From NCBI GenBank assembly GCA_022788205.1, contig JALEVQ010000074.1, positions 1 to 51,468 on the forward strand: 51,468 nt of DNA, given 5' to 3'. A program made the translations under genes and the position numbers. This stretch comes from Robinsoniella sp. (GTDB lineage Bacteria > Bacillota > Clostridia > Lachnospirales > Lachnospiraceae). The notes under the pieces are model-generated. The model was not told where the DNA came from. It worked only from the letters and a program-made list of their open reading frames with translations, and ran no database searches. How positions within the stretch are numbered: the stretch's first letter is position 1; every line of letters begins with the position of its first letter. This document shows, in pieces, positions 1 to 8,313 of the stretch.

Positions 1-140
1 TAAATGAAGGATTGAGAATATTAGAAGTAGCATAGAAACTATGGATAAGAACCGTAGGAACTACGGGGATAGCTTGGTAAATATCTTTTCAGTAGAAAGG
101 AGTTTCCAAGAATCTCGTGGCTTTAGCCATGAGAGGTTCA
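1..140 (+). mobile_element. Right end of an IS200/IS605-type element with tnpB tail
   Basis: The first bases encode NEGLRILEVA followed by a TAG at 33-35. The same frame continues to a TVGTTGIA-type peptide before a second stop near 78, which resembles the C-terminus of IS605-family TnpB proteins. About 30 bases later, a segment near 108-138 can fold around 'tctcgtggctttagccatgaga'-like arms, as right ends and guide RNAs of these elements often do. The transposase body lies outside the window. The in-frame TAG before a still recognisable tail suggests either a natural end or a decayed copy. The call rests on recollection of the family and is uncertain. Confidence 0.4.
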
Positions 141-141
141 A

Positions 142-315
142 GAGGTGTCTTTTTTTGCGCTTGGGCACGGTGATTTTTGGCAATACGGATTTATCAAATA
201 TGCCGCGGAAAAGCGGGAAAACTATATCTTTTTGTATGTGTGGGATGATGGAAGAGGAATCTCACAACAGCGGCAAACGATGCAAAACAAGCACAGGCTT
301 AAGAAAAAACGATAA
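142..315 (+). pseudogene. Gene fragment next to the IS end
   Basis: Codons starting at 142 encode a continuous peptide containing GHGDFWQYGFIKYAAEKREN, ending in TAA at 313-315. It has no start codon of its own and begins where the insertion-element end stops. It looks like the 3' end of a gene interrupted or replaced by the element. The protein family was not recognised. A different reading frame, opening with ATG at 41, crosses both the element end and this fragment and is not believable as a gene. Confidence 0.3.
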
Positions 316-370
316 GGGAATCAAACAGATAGAATAAAAGAGAGAAACAGGAAAAGATAAAAATAAAAAA

Positions 371-408
371 GGCCATTGTCAAAATCAGAGAAATTTTGAC
401 AATAGCCT
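371..408 (+). terminator. Stem-loop, probable terminator
   Basis: The arms GGCcATTGTCAAAAT and AAATTTTGACAATaGCC surround a short loop, giving a stem of about 15 pairs. Only a short T-rich stretch follows. It could end transcripts coming from the fragment on the left. The remaining sequence up to 548 shows no gene or other clear feature. Confidence 0.5.
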
Positions 409-548
409 TGTTCTATATATCTATATGAAGCATCAAATCAGAACAATCCAATGATGCGGAAAATGTCGAGTCTATGTAAACGCCATACCCTGGCTGTCTG
501 GGGAGGAGTAATCCTCTATTGCCGATGCTGCAGAGTTCCATGAGGGGA

Positions 549-992
549 TTAACCCTCGATGGAAATATATTTTTTCTGCTCTACTTCTTTGGCATCTTTT
601 TTCGGAACGGACAATTTTAAGATACCATCTTCAAATTTTGCGTGGATATCTTCCTGTCTTACATCCTCTCCGACATAGAAACTACGATTCATGCTGCCAT
701 TGTAACGCTCGCGGCGAATGTAATTTCCTTTTTTATCTTTCTCATCATTCTCCACTTTCTTGGTAGCTGAGATGGTCAGATAGCCATTTTCCAGGTGAGC
801 GGTGATATCTTCTTTCTTAAATCCAGGAAGATCAATATCGAGTTCATATCCATGATCTGTCTCGCGGATATCAGTCTTCATCACGCTGGTCTCCTGCTTT
901 CTGTAGTTCGGATTTTTTGTCGTAAAGAAATTTCTCTCAAAATCCATCCAATCATCAAATAAATTTTCTCCAAAAATACTAGGCATCATCAT
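549..992 (-). CDS. hsp20: Hsp20-family small heat shock protein
   Basis: A 147-residue alpha-crystallin-domain chaperone, which in this family binds unfolding proteins as ATP-independent oligomers in the cytoplasm. The N-terminus (MMMPSIFGENLFDDW) is typical of clostridial Hsp18/Hsp20 proteins. The crystallin domain runs from about residue 38 to the end and contains the ELDIDLPGFKKEDI strand region and the GILKLSVPKK motif (G-x-L). The start is supported by AAAGGAGAT about 8 bases upstream. The gene stands alone, with a 5' untranslated region of about 145 bases. Its promoter lies inside a near-perfect CIRCE operator, so it should be repressed by HrcA and induced by heat or protein damage. The family call is firm; the symbol is generic. 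Confidence 0.95.
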   Translation of the reverse strand: MMMPSIFGENLFDDWMDFERNFFTTKNPNYRKQETSVMKTDIRETDHGYELDIDLPGFKKEDITAHLENGYLTISATKKVENDEKDKKGNYIRRERYNGSMNRSFYVGEDVRQEDIHAKFEDGILKLSVPKKDAKEVEQKKYISIEG

Positions 993-1143
993 AAGTCATA
1001 TCTCCTTTCAAATAGATCCAAAATGGATTTTATAAAAACATCACCGAAATGATTTGGTGTGTTGATTGTTAGTGAAGAACTGGAGAAGGGAAACGGTTCT
1101 GTTTCCTGGAACCTGTTCGACTTGTTCTCTTTGTTCTAGGTGT

Positions 1144-1172
1144 AATATAACACAAATTATTAGCACTGTCAA
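1144..1172 (-). promoter_or_regulatory. Sigma-A promoter of hsp20
   Basis: Read on the minus strand, a perfect TTGACA (1167-1172) is separated by 17 bases from TATATT (1144-1149). The spacer is occupied by one arm of the CIRCE palindrome, so a bound repressor would directly block RNA polymerase. Confidence 0.85.
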
Positions 1173-1195
1173 GAGGTGAGTGCTAATAATTTGTG
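1151..1195. promoter_or_regulatory. CIRCE operator (HrcA site), extended palindrome
   Basis: The core at 1160-1186 reads TTAGCACTG-N9-GAGTGCTAA, one mismatch from the CIRCE consensus TTAGCACTC-N9-GAGTGCTAA. The symmetry extends further: cacaaattattagcact (1151-1167) and agtgctaataatttgtg (1179-1195) are perfect 17-base inverted repeats around an 11-base centre. CIRCE is the binding site of the heat-shock repressor HrcA. Confidence 0.93.
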
Positions 1196-1332
1196 AAGAA
1201 TTTGTGAAATGAAAAAATAAAGACAAGACAGATAGAAGTTACGATTCAGGATTGACATTAAACTGAACTTCAATGTTACACTTTCATTGACAAGAAATCA
1301 TAAGACAAAAATTTGGAGAGAGGTGTAAAGAT

Positions 1333-2199
1333 ATGAGCGCAGAGATTTATTTTTCCAGGGAAATCACACCGGAGAAGATCCTGGAGTTATACAAAATGCT
1401 AGAAAAGGATCTGCCGGGAAAGGTAGCTGTCAAACTGCATTCAGGCGAAAAGGGAAACCAGAATTTTCTGGGACCGGATCTGTGGAAGCCTGTCATTGAA
1501 CATGTAAAGGGAACCGTGGTGGAGTGCAACACCGCCTATGAGGGAGAGCGGAACACCACAGAAAAACATCGCAGAGTAATGGAAGAACACGGTTGGAGCC
1601 GCCATTTTGAAGTCGATATTCTGGATGCAGAGGGACCGGACATCGAGCTTTCTATTCCGGAAGGGAAAAAGATTTTTAAGAATTATGTCGGAAAAAATAT
1701 AGAAAAGTATGATTCCATGCTGGTATTGTCGCATTTCAAAGGACATCCCATGGGTGGATACGGCGGAGCATTGAAACAGTTGTCGATCGGTGTGGCATCT
1801 TCCTTCGGAAAGGCATATATCCACGGCGCGGGTGTCCCTGAACATATCTGGACTGCGGATCACGATTCGTTTCTGGAATCGATGGCGGATGCAGCGGGAA
1901 GTATCGTCCATTACTTTAAGGGAAATCTGGTGTACATCAATGTGATGAAAAATATGAGTGTAGACTGTGATTGCTGTGCGGTGGCAGAAGATCCGTGTAT
2001 CGGTGACATCGGTATTCTCGCCGGGACAGATCCAGTGGCAATCGATCAGGCGTGCATGGATCTGCTTTACAGCTGCAGTGATCCAGGAAAGTCCCATTTA
2101 TTGGAGAGAATCGAGAGCCGAAATGGAATTCATACGATTGAAGCAGCGGAAGGGCTGGGATATGGAACAAGAACGTATCATCTGACTGAAATAGAATGA
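1333..2199 (+). CDS. DUF362-domain protein without ferredoxin domain
   Basis: A 288-residue protein matching the DUF362 family in its long central region, including VLSHFKGHPMGGYGGALKQL around residue 131 and a DPVAIDQACMDL stretch near residue 234. Many longer members carry an additional 4Fe-4S ferredoxin-like domain. This one ends soon after the DUF362 part and has only a CDCC cluster near residue 211. The biochemical role of the family is not established. The start has GGAGAGAGGTG upstream. A TTGACA at 1252-1257 followed by TACACT 19 bases later is a possible promoter. The gene is probably monocistronic and ends in a short stem-loop. Confidence 0.8.
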   Translation: MSAEIYFSREITPEKILELYKMLEKDLPGKVAVKLHSGEKGNQNFLGPDLWKPVIEHVKGTVVECNTAYEGERNTTEKHRRVMEEHGWSRHFEVDILDAEGPDIELSIPEGKKIFKNYVGKNIEKYDSMLVLSHFKGHPMGGYGGALKQLSIGVASSFGKAYIHGAGVPEHIWTADHDSFLESMADAAGSIVHYFKGNLVYINVMKNMSVDCDCCAVAEDPCIGDIGILAGTDPVAIDQACMDLLYSCSDPGKSHLLERIESRNGIHTIEAAEGLGYGTRTYHLTEIE

Positions 2200-2226
2200 A
2201 AATTCCTTATAAAATTGGGGGTTAGA

Positions 2227-2256
2227 GAGGGGATGTCGATTGACAGCCCCTTCTTA
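2227..2256 (+). terminator. Short stem-loop after the DUF362 gene
   Basis: GAGGGG-at-GTC-gatt-GAC-ag-CCCCTTC forms a stem with one internal mismatch, followed only by TTCTT. It is a weak candidate terminator. Confidence 0.4.
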
Positions 2257-2277
2257 AGTATGCATTAAAGTTTCAAC

Positions 2278-2468
2278 CTACGTATCTTCACTTTCCAGAT
2301 AAGCGTGGCGTTCTGAAACCTGATTAAACGGGACAATCGAGACATGGGTGTCGCGGATAATACATGCCGCCTCCTTATTGTCAAACAAAATGACACTGTA
2401 GCATCCAGCTTCCGGGGGATCGACGCCTTCCTGCTGGTAGGAAGGAGTGTGCTGGAGGTTGCTGTCAT
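2278..2468 (-). pseudogene. Decayed ASCH-domain gene
   Basis: Two reading frames together recall the C-terminal half of ASCH-domain proteins. One frame carries TATSS-LLP (family pattern K-T-A-T-S/A-S) near 2440-2468. The next frame carries YQQEGVDPPEAGCYSVILFD, then CIIRDTHVSIVPFNQVSERHAYLESED, matching the usual 'G-D-Y-S-V-I-L ... c-i-i ... v-p-F-x-e-V ... A-x-x-E-G-E-G-D'. The frame changes near 2440, the N-terminal half is absent, and translation stops where the conserved EGEGD-R-S-L-x-x-W tail should follow. ASCH domains are putative RNA-binding domains. Both the identification and the decay are inferred by eye. Confidence 0.5.
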
Positions 2469-2477
2469 ATCGCTTCC

Positions 2478-3041
2478 TCACTCTCCCAGGGGAAACATCG
2501 GATAAACATGGACGATATGCTCTGCTTTTATATATGGAAGATGAGCCTGAATCACCCCGCTCGGAAAGATGGAAGGGTAGATTTCGCCGCTACAGATATC
2601 CTGGCAGATTCTGGAGACATCCTGCACGGTATAAGGCTTTACCATCATGACAGGGGGCATGAGAAACTGGAAATCGTTGAGATCAATAAAGACAGGATTG
2701 AAATTTTCACTGTAATCCAGCTCCAGGATGACACTGTCATTTTGCAGAAATTGATTCCAGAGAGACTGAATGGCAGGTCTCTTTGCATTCATAAAGTCAT
2801 GAAACTGATAAATATCTTCCAGTGGGAAGATGCTCTGGTTGTCGCTTCCCAAAAACGAAAAAATCACTCCCGGGAGATTCACATTATTTGATTTATTGAA
2901 GGATTCCAGCACCATATAATACAGCGTGCTCAGGTTTGGATTTGTGTACAGACAGCCACTTTTTTTAAAATCTGGCTGAAAAAATCCCTCTTTCATAATT
3001 GCTTCCAAAACGGTTTTTGTTTGGATGGTCCAAAATTTCAT
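2478..3041 (-). CDS. Hypothetical protein beginning MKFWTIQT (DUF3841-like?)
   Basis: A 187-residue protein of unknown function. Its opening MKFWTIQTKTVLEAI recalls DUF3841-type proteins, which begin with a similar W-T-I-Q motif, but the rest was not recognised. No signal peptide or membrane segment is visible. The start at 3041 is chosen because TTGGAG lies just upstream and because a promoter (TTTACA-N16-TATAAT, -10 near 3105-3110) would leave earlier ATGs almost leaderless. Its stop overlaps the first bases of the decayed ASCH region, so the two may once have formed one transcription unit or one longer gene. Confidence 0.55.
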   Translation of the reverse strand: MKFWTIQTKTVLEAIMKEGFFQPDFKKSGCLYTNPNLSTLYYMVLESFNKSNNVNLPGVIFSFLGSDNQSIFPLEDIYQFHDFMNAKRPAIQSLWNQFLQNDSVILELDYSENFNPVFIDLNDFQFLMPPVMMVKPYTVQDVSRICQDICSGEIYPSIFPSGVIQAHLPYIKAEHIVHVYPMFPLGE

Positions 3042-3235
3042 TTCATCTCCAACTCCTATCTTTGTCATATGATTGTTATGGTATCTCATGGTCTCACCCC
3101 GTTCATTATACAGCAAAGTGACAAGTTGTAAAATACTTTTCTTAAGTTGTCGAATCGGAACTGTCTGAAATAGTCAGAGAAGGCAGGGGAGAAATTTTTT
3201 CAGAAACTTTAAGGGAATAACAGAGAAGGCAAGGA

Positions 3236-3264
3236 TGACAAAGCCAAGAAATTTTGGTATAATT
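3236..3264 (+). promoter_or_regulatory. Sigma-A promoter of the purine/xdh operon
   Basis: ATGACA (3236-3241), a 17-base spacer and TATAAT (3259-3264), with a TG one base before the -10 (extended -10). The predicted leader is only about 45 bases, too short for a purine or xanthine riboswitch upstream of the first start codon. Confidence 0.75.
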
Positions 3265-3315
3265 TTTTTATAACACTGGCTGTACCAGAAAATCTAAACG
3301 AATGAGGAGAGAACT

Positions 3316-4731
3316 ATGGGAAAGAAAAAAGATCAAAACAAAGTGTACACGTCGCCCTATGAATTTGAGGGCAGAATTCCGATCAAGAAAGCGATACCGC
3401 TGGGACTGCAGCATGTGCTTGCTATGTTTGTCGGAAATCTGACGCCTCTTTTGATTATCACGAATCTGTGCGCAGCGATTGGCGGAGGAGAAGATCTGAT
3501 CGCCATGCAGGTGACGCTGCTTCAGAATGCCATGTTGATGGCGGGTGTCGTGACGCTGATCCAGCTGTATGCTGTCGGCCCTGTGGGCGGCAAGGTGCCG
3601 ATCATCATGGGAACCAGCTCAGGATTTATCGGTGTTTTTCAGAGTGTGGCAAACGTGGTCGGCGGGGGAGTCGCAGCGTATGGAGCGATGATGGGTGCTT
3701 CGATGATTGGAGGAGTTTTTGAGGGTGTTCTTGGATTTTGTATCAAACCGCTGCGAAAATTGCTGCCGGCTGTTGTGACAGGCACGGTGGTACTGTCGAT
3801 CGGATTATCTCTGATCAGTGTAGGAGTGTCTTCTTTTGGAGGCGGAAGTTCAGCAAAAGATTATGGTTCCGTGGAAAACTTACTGCTCGGACTTGCCGTA
3901 TTGGTAATCATTTTAATCTTTAAGCATTATTTTAAAGGGATGGCAAGTTCTTCTTGCATCCTGTGTGGAATTATTGCAGGATATATCATTGCAGCGCTGA
4001 TGGGTGTATTTCTTGATCACACCTTTGTGGCAACTGACGGCACAGAAGTGACAAAGGCATGGGTGCTGAACTGGTCGAAAGTGGCAGAGGCAGACTGGTT
4101 TGCACTGCCGAAAATCATGCCAGTAAAACCAGTATTCACGCTCAAGGCAATCATCCCTGTCATGATTATGTTCATCGTGACAGCGGTGGAGACGGTCGGA
4201 GACATCTCCGGTGTGATGGAGGGCGGAATTGGAAGAGAAGCGACAGATGCGGAGCTTTCCGGCGGCGTGATCTGTGATGGAATTGGTTCCTCTCTGGCAG
4301 CATGCTTTGGTGTATTGCCGAATACTTCCTTCAGCCAGAACGTGGGACTTGTGACGATGACAAAGGTTGTGAACCGTTTTGCGCTGGCATGCGGAGCAAT
4401 CTTCCTGATCGCATGTGGTCTGTTCCCGAAACTTGCAGCTTTGATTTCCATCATGCCTCAGAGCGTGCTGGGAGGAGCAGCTGTCATGATGTTTGCATCG
4501 ATCGTGATCAGCGGAATTCAGCTGATTGTGAAAGAGTCTCTGACACCAAGAAACATGACAATTGTCTCTGTGGCGCTGGGACTTGGATATGGTATTGGCG
4601 CAAACAGTGCCATCTTAAATCAGCTTCCAGAGAATGTGAGACTGATCTTCGGTGGCTCCGGCATCGTTCCTGCTGCAATCGTTGCAATCCTTCTCAATCT
4701 TTGTCTGCCAAAGGATAAAAAGGAGGCGTAA
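3316..4731 (+). CDS. Xanthine/uracil permease family transporter (NCS2)
   Basis: A 471-residue, highly hydrophobic membrane protein of the nucleobase:cation symporter-2 family with roughly 12-14 membrane segments. It carries family hallmarks: GLQHVLAMFVGNLTPLL near residue 31, a GTSSGFIGV-type loop, VETVGDISGV near residue 290 and the PNTSFSQNVGLV motif near 336. These proteins import a purine or pyrimidine base with protons or sodium. The gene opens the operon encoding xanthine dehydrogenase-type subunits and ends 6 bases before the next start, so xanthine, urate or a related purine is the likely substrate. A GAGGAGAGA sequence precedes the ATG. Confidence 0.93.
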   Translation: MGKKKDQNKVYTSPYEFEGRIPIKKAIPLGLQHVLAMFVGNLTPLLIITNLCAAIGGGEDLIAMQVTLLQNAMLMAGVVTLIQLYAVGPVGGKVPIIMGTSSGFIGVFQSVANVVGGGVAAYGAMMGASMIGGVFEGVLGFCIKPLRKLLPAVVTGTVVLSIGLSLISVGVSSFGGGSSAKDYGSVENLLLGLAVLVIILIFKHYFKGMASSSCILCGIIAGYIIAALMGVFLDHTFVATDGTEVTKAWVLNWSKVAEADWFALPKIMPVKPVFTLKAIIPVMIMFIVTAVETVGDISGVMEGGIGREATDAELSGGVICDGIGSSLAACFGVLPNTSFSQNVGLVTMTKVVNRFALACGAIFLIACGLFPKLAALISIMPQSVLGGAAVMMFASIVISGIQLIVKESLTPRNMTIVSVALGLGYGIGANSAILNQLPENVRLIFGGSGIVPAAIVAILLNLCLPKDKKEA

Positions 4732-4737
4732 AATTCT

Positions 4738-5538
4738 TTGATCAAAATAGCAAAGTATGTAAAAGTAAAGAGCCTCGATGAGGCGTATGAACTGAACCAG
4801 AAAAAGAGCAATGCTGTGATCGGCGGCATGCTCTGGCTGAAAATGCAGAAAAAGCGTGTGGCGACGGCGATCGACCTGTCGGATCTGGGACTTGATGTGA
4901 TAGAGGAGACGCCGGAGGAATATCGGATCGGAGCGATGGTGACGCTTCGCCAGATTGAGCAGCATGCAGGGCTGAATGAGCTGACAGGCGGTGCGGCGAA
5001 AGAGAGCGTCAGACATATCGTGGGAGTGCAGTTTCGAAATCTTGCCACGGTGGGAGGAAGCTTGTTTGGGCGCTATGGATTTTCGGATGTTCTGACTTTC
5101 TTTATGGCAGCAGGGGCGAAGGTGGAACTGCACCATAAGGGAGTTGTGACTGTGGAAGAATTCGCAAAGATGCCGCGTGATCGGGATATTTTGGTACGTG
5201 TGATTGTGCCGAAAACGGATCAGAAGATCGTGTACCTTTCCCAGCGCAACACGCAGACCGACTTCCCAGTTTTGACATGCTGTATCTCGAAGACAGAGGA
5301 GGAGATGCGCTGTGTGATCGGAGCACGTCCAGGTCTCGCCGTCTGTCTGAGGGATGAGAAGGGCATATTGAAAAGCGGTATCACACAAGAGAGCGCCGCT
5401 GCGTTTGGAGCGTATATAAGGGGGACAGTGACCACAGGCAGCAATATGCGAGGCACCAAAGAATACAGATGCATTCTCGCCGGCGTGCTGGCAAAACGGG
5501 CGCTGCTCAAGATTTGTGAGATGGAATGTGAGGGATGA
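4738..5538 (+). CDS. Molybdenum hydroxylase FAD-binding subunit (CoxM/XdhB-like)
   Basis: A 266-residue medium subunit of the xanthine dehydrogenase family. It should bind FAD and pass electrons from the iron-sulfur subunit to NAD or another acceptor. Visible features are the N-terminal AVIGGM-type FAD loop (family pattern G-G-T-x-L) near residue 30, IVGVQFRNLATVGGSLFGR near residue 93 (matching the I-R-N-x-a-T-l-G-G-n pattern), and a C-terminal CO-dehydrogenase flavoprotein domain. The start is TTG at 4738, with AGGAGG 11 bases upstream and only 6 bases after the permease gene. It is translationally linked to its neighbours. Confidence 0.9.
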   Translation: MIKIAKYVKVKSLDEAYELNQKKSNAVIGGMLWLKMQKKRVATAIDLSDLGLDVIEETPEEYRIGAMVTLRQIEQHAGLNELTGGAAKESVRHIVGVQFRNLATVGGSLFGRYGFSDVLTFFMAAGAKVELHHKGVVTVEEFAKMPRDRDILVRVIVPKTDQKIVYLSQRNTQTDFPVLTCCISKTEEEMRCVIGARPGLAVCLRDEKGILKSGITQESAAAFGAYIRGTVTTGSNMRGTKEYRCILAGVLAKRALLKICEMECEG

Positions 5539-5542
5539 GAAG

Positions 5543-6013
5543 ATGTTGATTGAATTGTGGATCAATGGAAAGAAAGTAAATGCAGAGATTGAGCCGGATA
5601 TGCTTCTCATCGACTTTTTGAGAAAGCAAGGCTGCTTCAGCGTGAAGCGCGGATGTGAGACATCCAACTGCGGACTGTGCACGGTATTTGTGGATGACAA
5701 GCCGGTGCTCTCCTGCAGTGTGCTGACGGCGAGAGCAGCAGGTCATCATGTGGTGACACTCGAGGGACTCCAGGAGGAGGCAGAAGCGTTCGGGGCATAT
5801 ATCGCAGATCAGGGTGCGGAGCAGTGCGGCTTCTGCAATCCGGGCTTCATGATGAATGCGGTTGCTATGTTCCGCGAAAATCCGGATCCTACGGAGGAGG
5901 AAATCAGGGAATACTTGGCAGGAAATCTGTGCCGCTGTTCCGGATATGAAGGGCAGATGCGCGGAATTCAGACTTACCTTGCGTTTAAAAGGGAGAAAGG
6001 AGCGTCAGAATAG
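5543..6013 (+). CDS. Molybdenum hydroxylase [2Fe-2S] subunit (CoxS/XdhC-like)
   Basis: A 156-residue small subunit carrying two [2Fe-2S] clusters. The N-terminal plant-type ferredoxin domain shows GCETSNCGLCTV followed by LSC. The C-terminal domain shows QCGFCNPGF and NLCRCSGY. It relays electrons from the molybdenum centre to FAD. The ATG at 5543 follows GAGGGATGAGAAG and lies 4 bases after the preceding stop. An upstream ATG inside the previous gene adds nine residues without family similarity and was rejected. The stop overlaps the next GTG start by one base. Confidence 0.93.
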   Translation: MLIELWINGKKVNAEIEPDMLLIDFLRKQGCFSVKRGCETSNCGLCTVFVDDKPVLSCSVLTARAAGHHVVTLEGLQEEAEAFGAYIADQGAEQCGFCNPGFMMNAVAMFRENPDPTEEEIREYLAGNLCRCSGYEGQMRGIQTYLAFKREKGASE

Positions 6014-8313
6014 TGGAAGAAAAGAAATTTTCTGTGGTCAATAAACCGATCCGCAAGAAGGATGCCATGGCGCTGCTCTGCGGAAAGCCGGTATATCTGG
6101 ACGATATTGTGCCATCAGACTGCCTGATTGTCAAGGTGCTCCACAGCCCGCATGCCCACGCGCTGATTGAGTCGATCAACACGGACATTGCAATGAAGGT
6201 GCCGGGCATTGAGGCGATCTACACATATAAGGATGTGCCGAACAAGCGGTTTACGATGGCAGGACAGACTTATCCGGAGGCAAGTCCCTATGACAGGCTG
6301 ATCCTCGATCAGAGAGTGCGGTTTGTCGGCGATGCGGTGGCGATCGTTGCGGGGCAGGATGAAAAAGCTGTGGATAAGGCTTTGAAATTGATTAAAGTAA
6401 AATACCAGGTGTTAGAGCCGGTTTTAGATTTTCACAAGGCAAAAGATTCGGAGATTCTGGTGCATCCGGAGGAAAACTGGCAGGCATTGTGTAATGTGGG
6501 AGCGGATAACAAACGCAATCTCTGTGCTTCCGGAACGGACGCTGACGGTGATCTGGAAGGAGTGATGGAGGACTGTGATGTGGTTTTGGAACATACTTAC
6601 CACACAAAGGCGAATCAGCAGGCGATGATGGAGACGTTCCGGACGTACACCTGCATCGACACCTACGGCAGACTGCATGTGATCAGCTCCACCCAGATTG
6701 TGTTCCATGTCAGAAGAATTCTGGCAAACGCACTGGATATTCCAAAATCAAAAATTCGTGTGTCAAAGCCGAGAATCGGCGGAGGATTCGGTGCAAAACA
6801 GACGTGTGTGACCGAAGTATTCCCTGCATTTGTCACCTGGAAAACAAAAAAACCGGCAAAATTAATTTTCACAAGGCAGGAGTGTCAGACAGCAGGAACA
6901 CCCCGCCATGAGATGGAGATGCAGGTGAGAATCGGCGCTATGAATGACGGCACGATCCGGGCGATCGATCTCTACACACTTTCCAATACAGGCGCTTACG
7001 GAGAACATGGACCGACGACAGTAGGTCTTTCCGGGCATAAATCCATTCCGCTCTATAACGGAAATCTGGAAGCGTTCCGCTTCCGCTATGATGTGGTTTA
7101 CACCAATGTGCAGGCGGCGGGAGCGTACCGCGGCTATGGTGCGACCCAGGGTATTTTTGCACTGGAGAGCATTGTGAATGAGCTGGCGGACAAGCTGAAG
7201 ATAGACCCGGTTGCAATCCGAGAAAAAAATATGGTGCGGGAGGGTCAGGTTGCCGCTTCTTATTATAATGAACGGATGAATGCATGTGCACTGGACCGCT
7301 GTGTGGCGCGCGCCAAAGAGATGTTTCGGTGGGATGAAAAGCCGCTCAGACAGGATATGGGCAACGGCAAGATCCGCGCGAAGGGCATAGCGATGGCAAT
7401 GCAGGGTTCCGGAATTTCAGGCATGGATGTCGGTTCTGCGACGATCAAGTTAAATGATGATGGATTTTATGCGCTGTCGATCGGCGCTGCGGATATGGGA
7501 ACCGGCTGTGACACGAGCCTTGCCCAGATTGCGGCAGAGTGTCTGGAGTGCAGTGTCGATAACATTGTCGTATATGGGGCGGATTCCGACAGCTCTCCGT
7601 ATGATTCTGGATCTTACGCTTCCAGCACGACGTATGTGACTGGCAAAGCAGTGGAGAAAGCATGTGCTGAGCTCAGGGAGCATATGGCGTCAATTGCGGC
7701 GCAGATGATGGAGTGCGATAAGGAGAATCTGATCTTTACATCGGACAGTGTCTGTACCGCGGATGGAAGCAAAAAGGTATCACTGGGCGAGATTGCAGCC
7801 CGCTCGATGAATGGAAACACGGAGACGGTTCAGGTGACGGTGACACATTCTTCGCCACTCTCTCCACCGCCGTTTATGGCAGGCATGGTAGAGCTTGAGG
7901 TGGACACGGAGACAGGAAATGTGGAGCTTTTGGACTATGTGGCAGTGGTGGACTGTGGAACACCGATCAACAGTAACCTGGTAAAGGTGCAGACTGAAGG
8001 AGGACTTGCACAGGGAATTGGTATGGCGCTGAGTGAAGATGTGACTTACACGCAAAAAGGAAAGATTCGGGAGAATTCTTTCATGCAGTATAAACTTCCG
8101 ACACGCCAGGATGTGTGCAAACTTCGCGTAGACTTTGAGAGCAGCTATGAAGAGACGGGACCGTTCGGCGCAAAATCGGTCGGCGAGATTGTGATCAACA
8201 CACCGTCGCCTGCGATCGCACATGCAATTTACAATGCGACGGGAGTATGGCACAGGGAACTTCCGATCACTCCGGAAAAAGTTTTGATGGGAATCTTATC
8301 GAATGAAAATTAA
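6013..8313 (+). CDS. Molybdenum hydroxylase large subunit (CoxL/XdhA-like)
   Basis: A 766-residue molybdopterin-binding catalytic subunit of the xanthine dehydrogenase/aldehyde oxidase family. Motifs in order: GGGFGAKQ near residue 256, AYRGYGATQG near residue 372, ADMGTGCDT near 494 and FGAKSVGE near 718, whose final Glu corresponds to the catalytic base of the family. Together with the two preceding subunits it should hydroxylate a purine or other N-heterocycle. The purine assignment comes mainly from the permease at the head of the operon; other heterocycles are possible. The start is GTG, overlapping the upstream stop (TAGTG), with AAAGGAG upstream. The end overlaps the next gene by 11 bases. 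Confidence 0.93.
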   Translation: MEEKKFSVVNKPIRKKDAMALLCGKPVYLDDIVPSDCLIVKVLHSPHAHALIESINTDIAMKVPGIEAIYTYKDVPNKRFTMAGQTYPEASPYDRLILDQRVRFVGDAVAIVAGQDEKAVDKALKLIKVKYQVLEPVLDFHKAKDSEILVHPEENWQALCNVGADNKRNLCASGTDADGDLEGVMEDCDVVLEHTYHTKANQQAMMETFRTYTCIDTYGRLHVISSTQIVFHVRRILANALDIPKSKIRVSKPRIGGGFGAKQTCVTEVFPAFVTWKTKKPAKLIFTRQECQTAGTPRHEMEMQVRIGAMNDGTIRAIDLYTLSNTGAYGEHGPTTVGLSGHKSIPLYNGNLEAFRFRYDVVYTNVQAAGAYRGYGATQGIFALESIVNELADKLKIDPVAIREKNMVREGQVAASYYNERMNACALDRCVARAKEMFRWDEKPLRQDMGNGKIRAKGIAMAMQGSGISGMDVGSATIKLNDDGFYALSIGAADMGTGCDTSLAQIAAECLECSVDNIVVYGADSDSSPYDSGSYASSTTYVTGKAVEKACAELREHMASIAAQMMECDKENLIFTSDSVCTADGSKKVSLGEIAARSMNGNTETVQVTVTHSSPLSPPPFMAGMVELEVDTETGNVELLDYVAVVDCGTPINSNLVKVQTEGGLAQGIGMALSEDVTYTQKGKIRENSFMQYKLPTRQDVCKLRVDFESSYEETGPFGAKSVGEIVINTPSPAIAHAIYNATGVWHRELPITPEKVLMGILSNEN

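Noticed and set aside
41-337. 98-codon open frame from ATG 41
   Set aside because: It runs out of frame across the IS element's tail and right end and through the gene fragment, has no RBS, and its product resembles nothing.
478-520. Possible repeat 'ctggctgtctgg' shared with 36554-36564
   Set aside because: Only about 12 bases match and the surroundings differ; not distinguishable from chance.
1441-2097. 218-codon minus-strand frame
   Set aside because: Shadow of the DUF362 gene; no RBS and no recognisable domain.
3120-3315. Purine or xanthine riboswitch upstream of the permease
   Set aside because: No conserved purine aptamer segments are visible, and the predicted leader after the promoter is only about 45 bases.
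4615-5700. 361-codon open frame on the minus strand
   Set aside because: Antisense to the permease and FAD-subunit genes, whose products have clear family motifs. The reverse product is rich in His, Cys and Arg, as shadow frames are.
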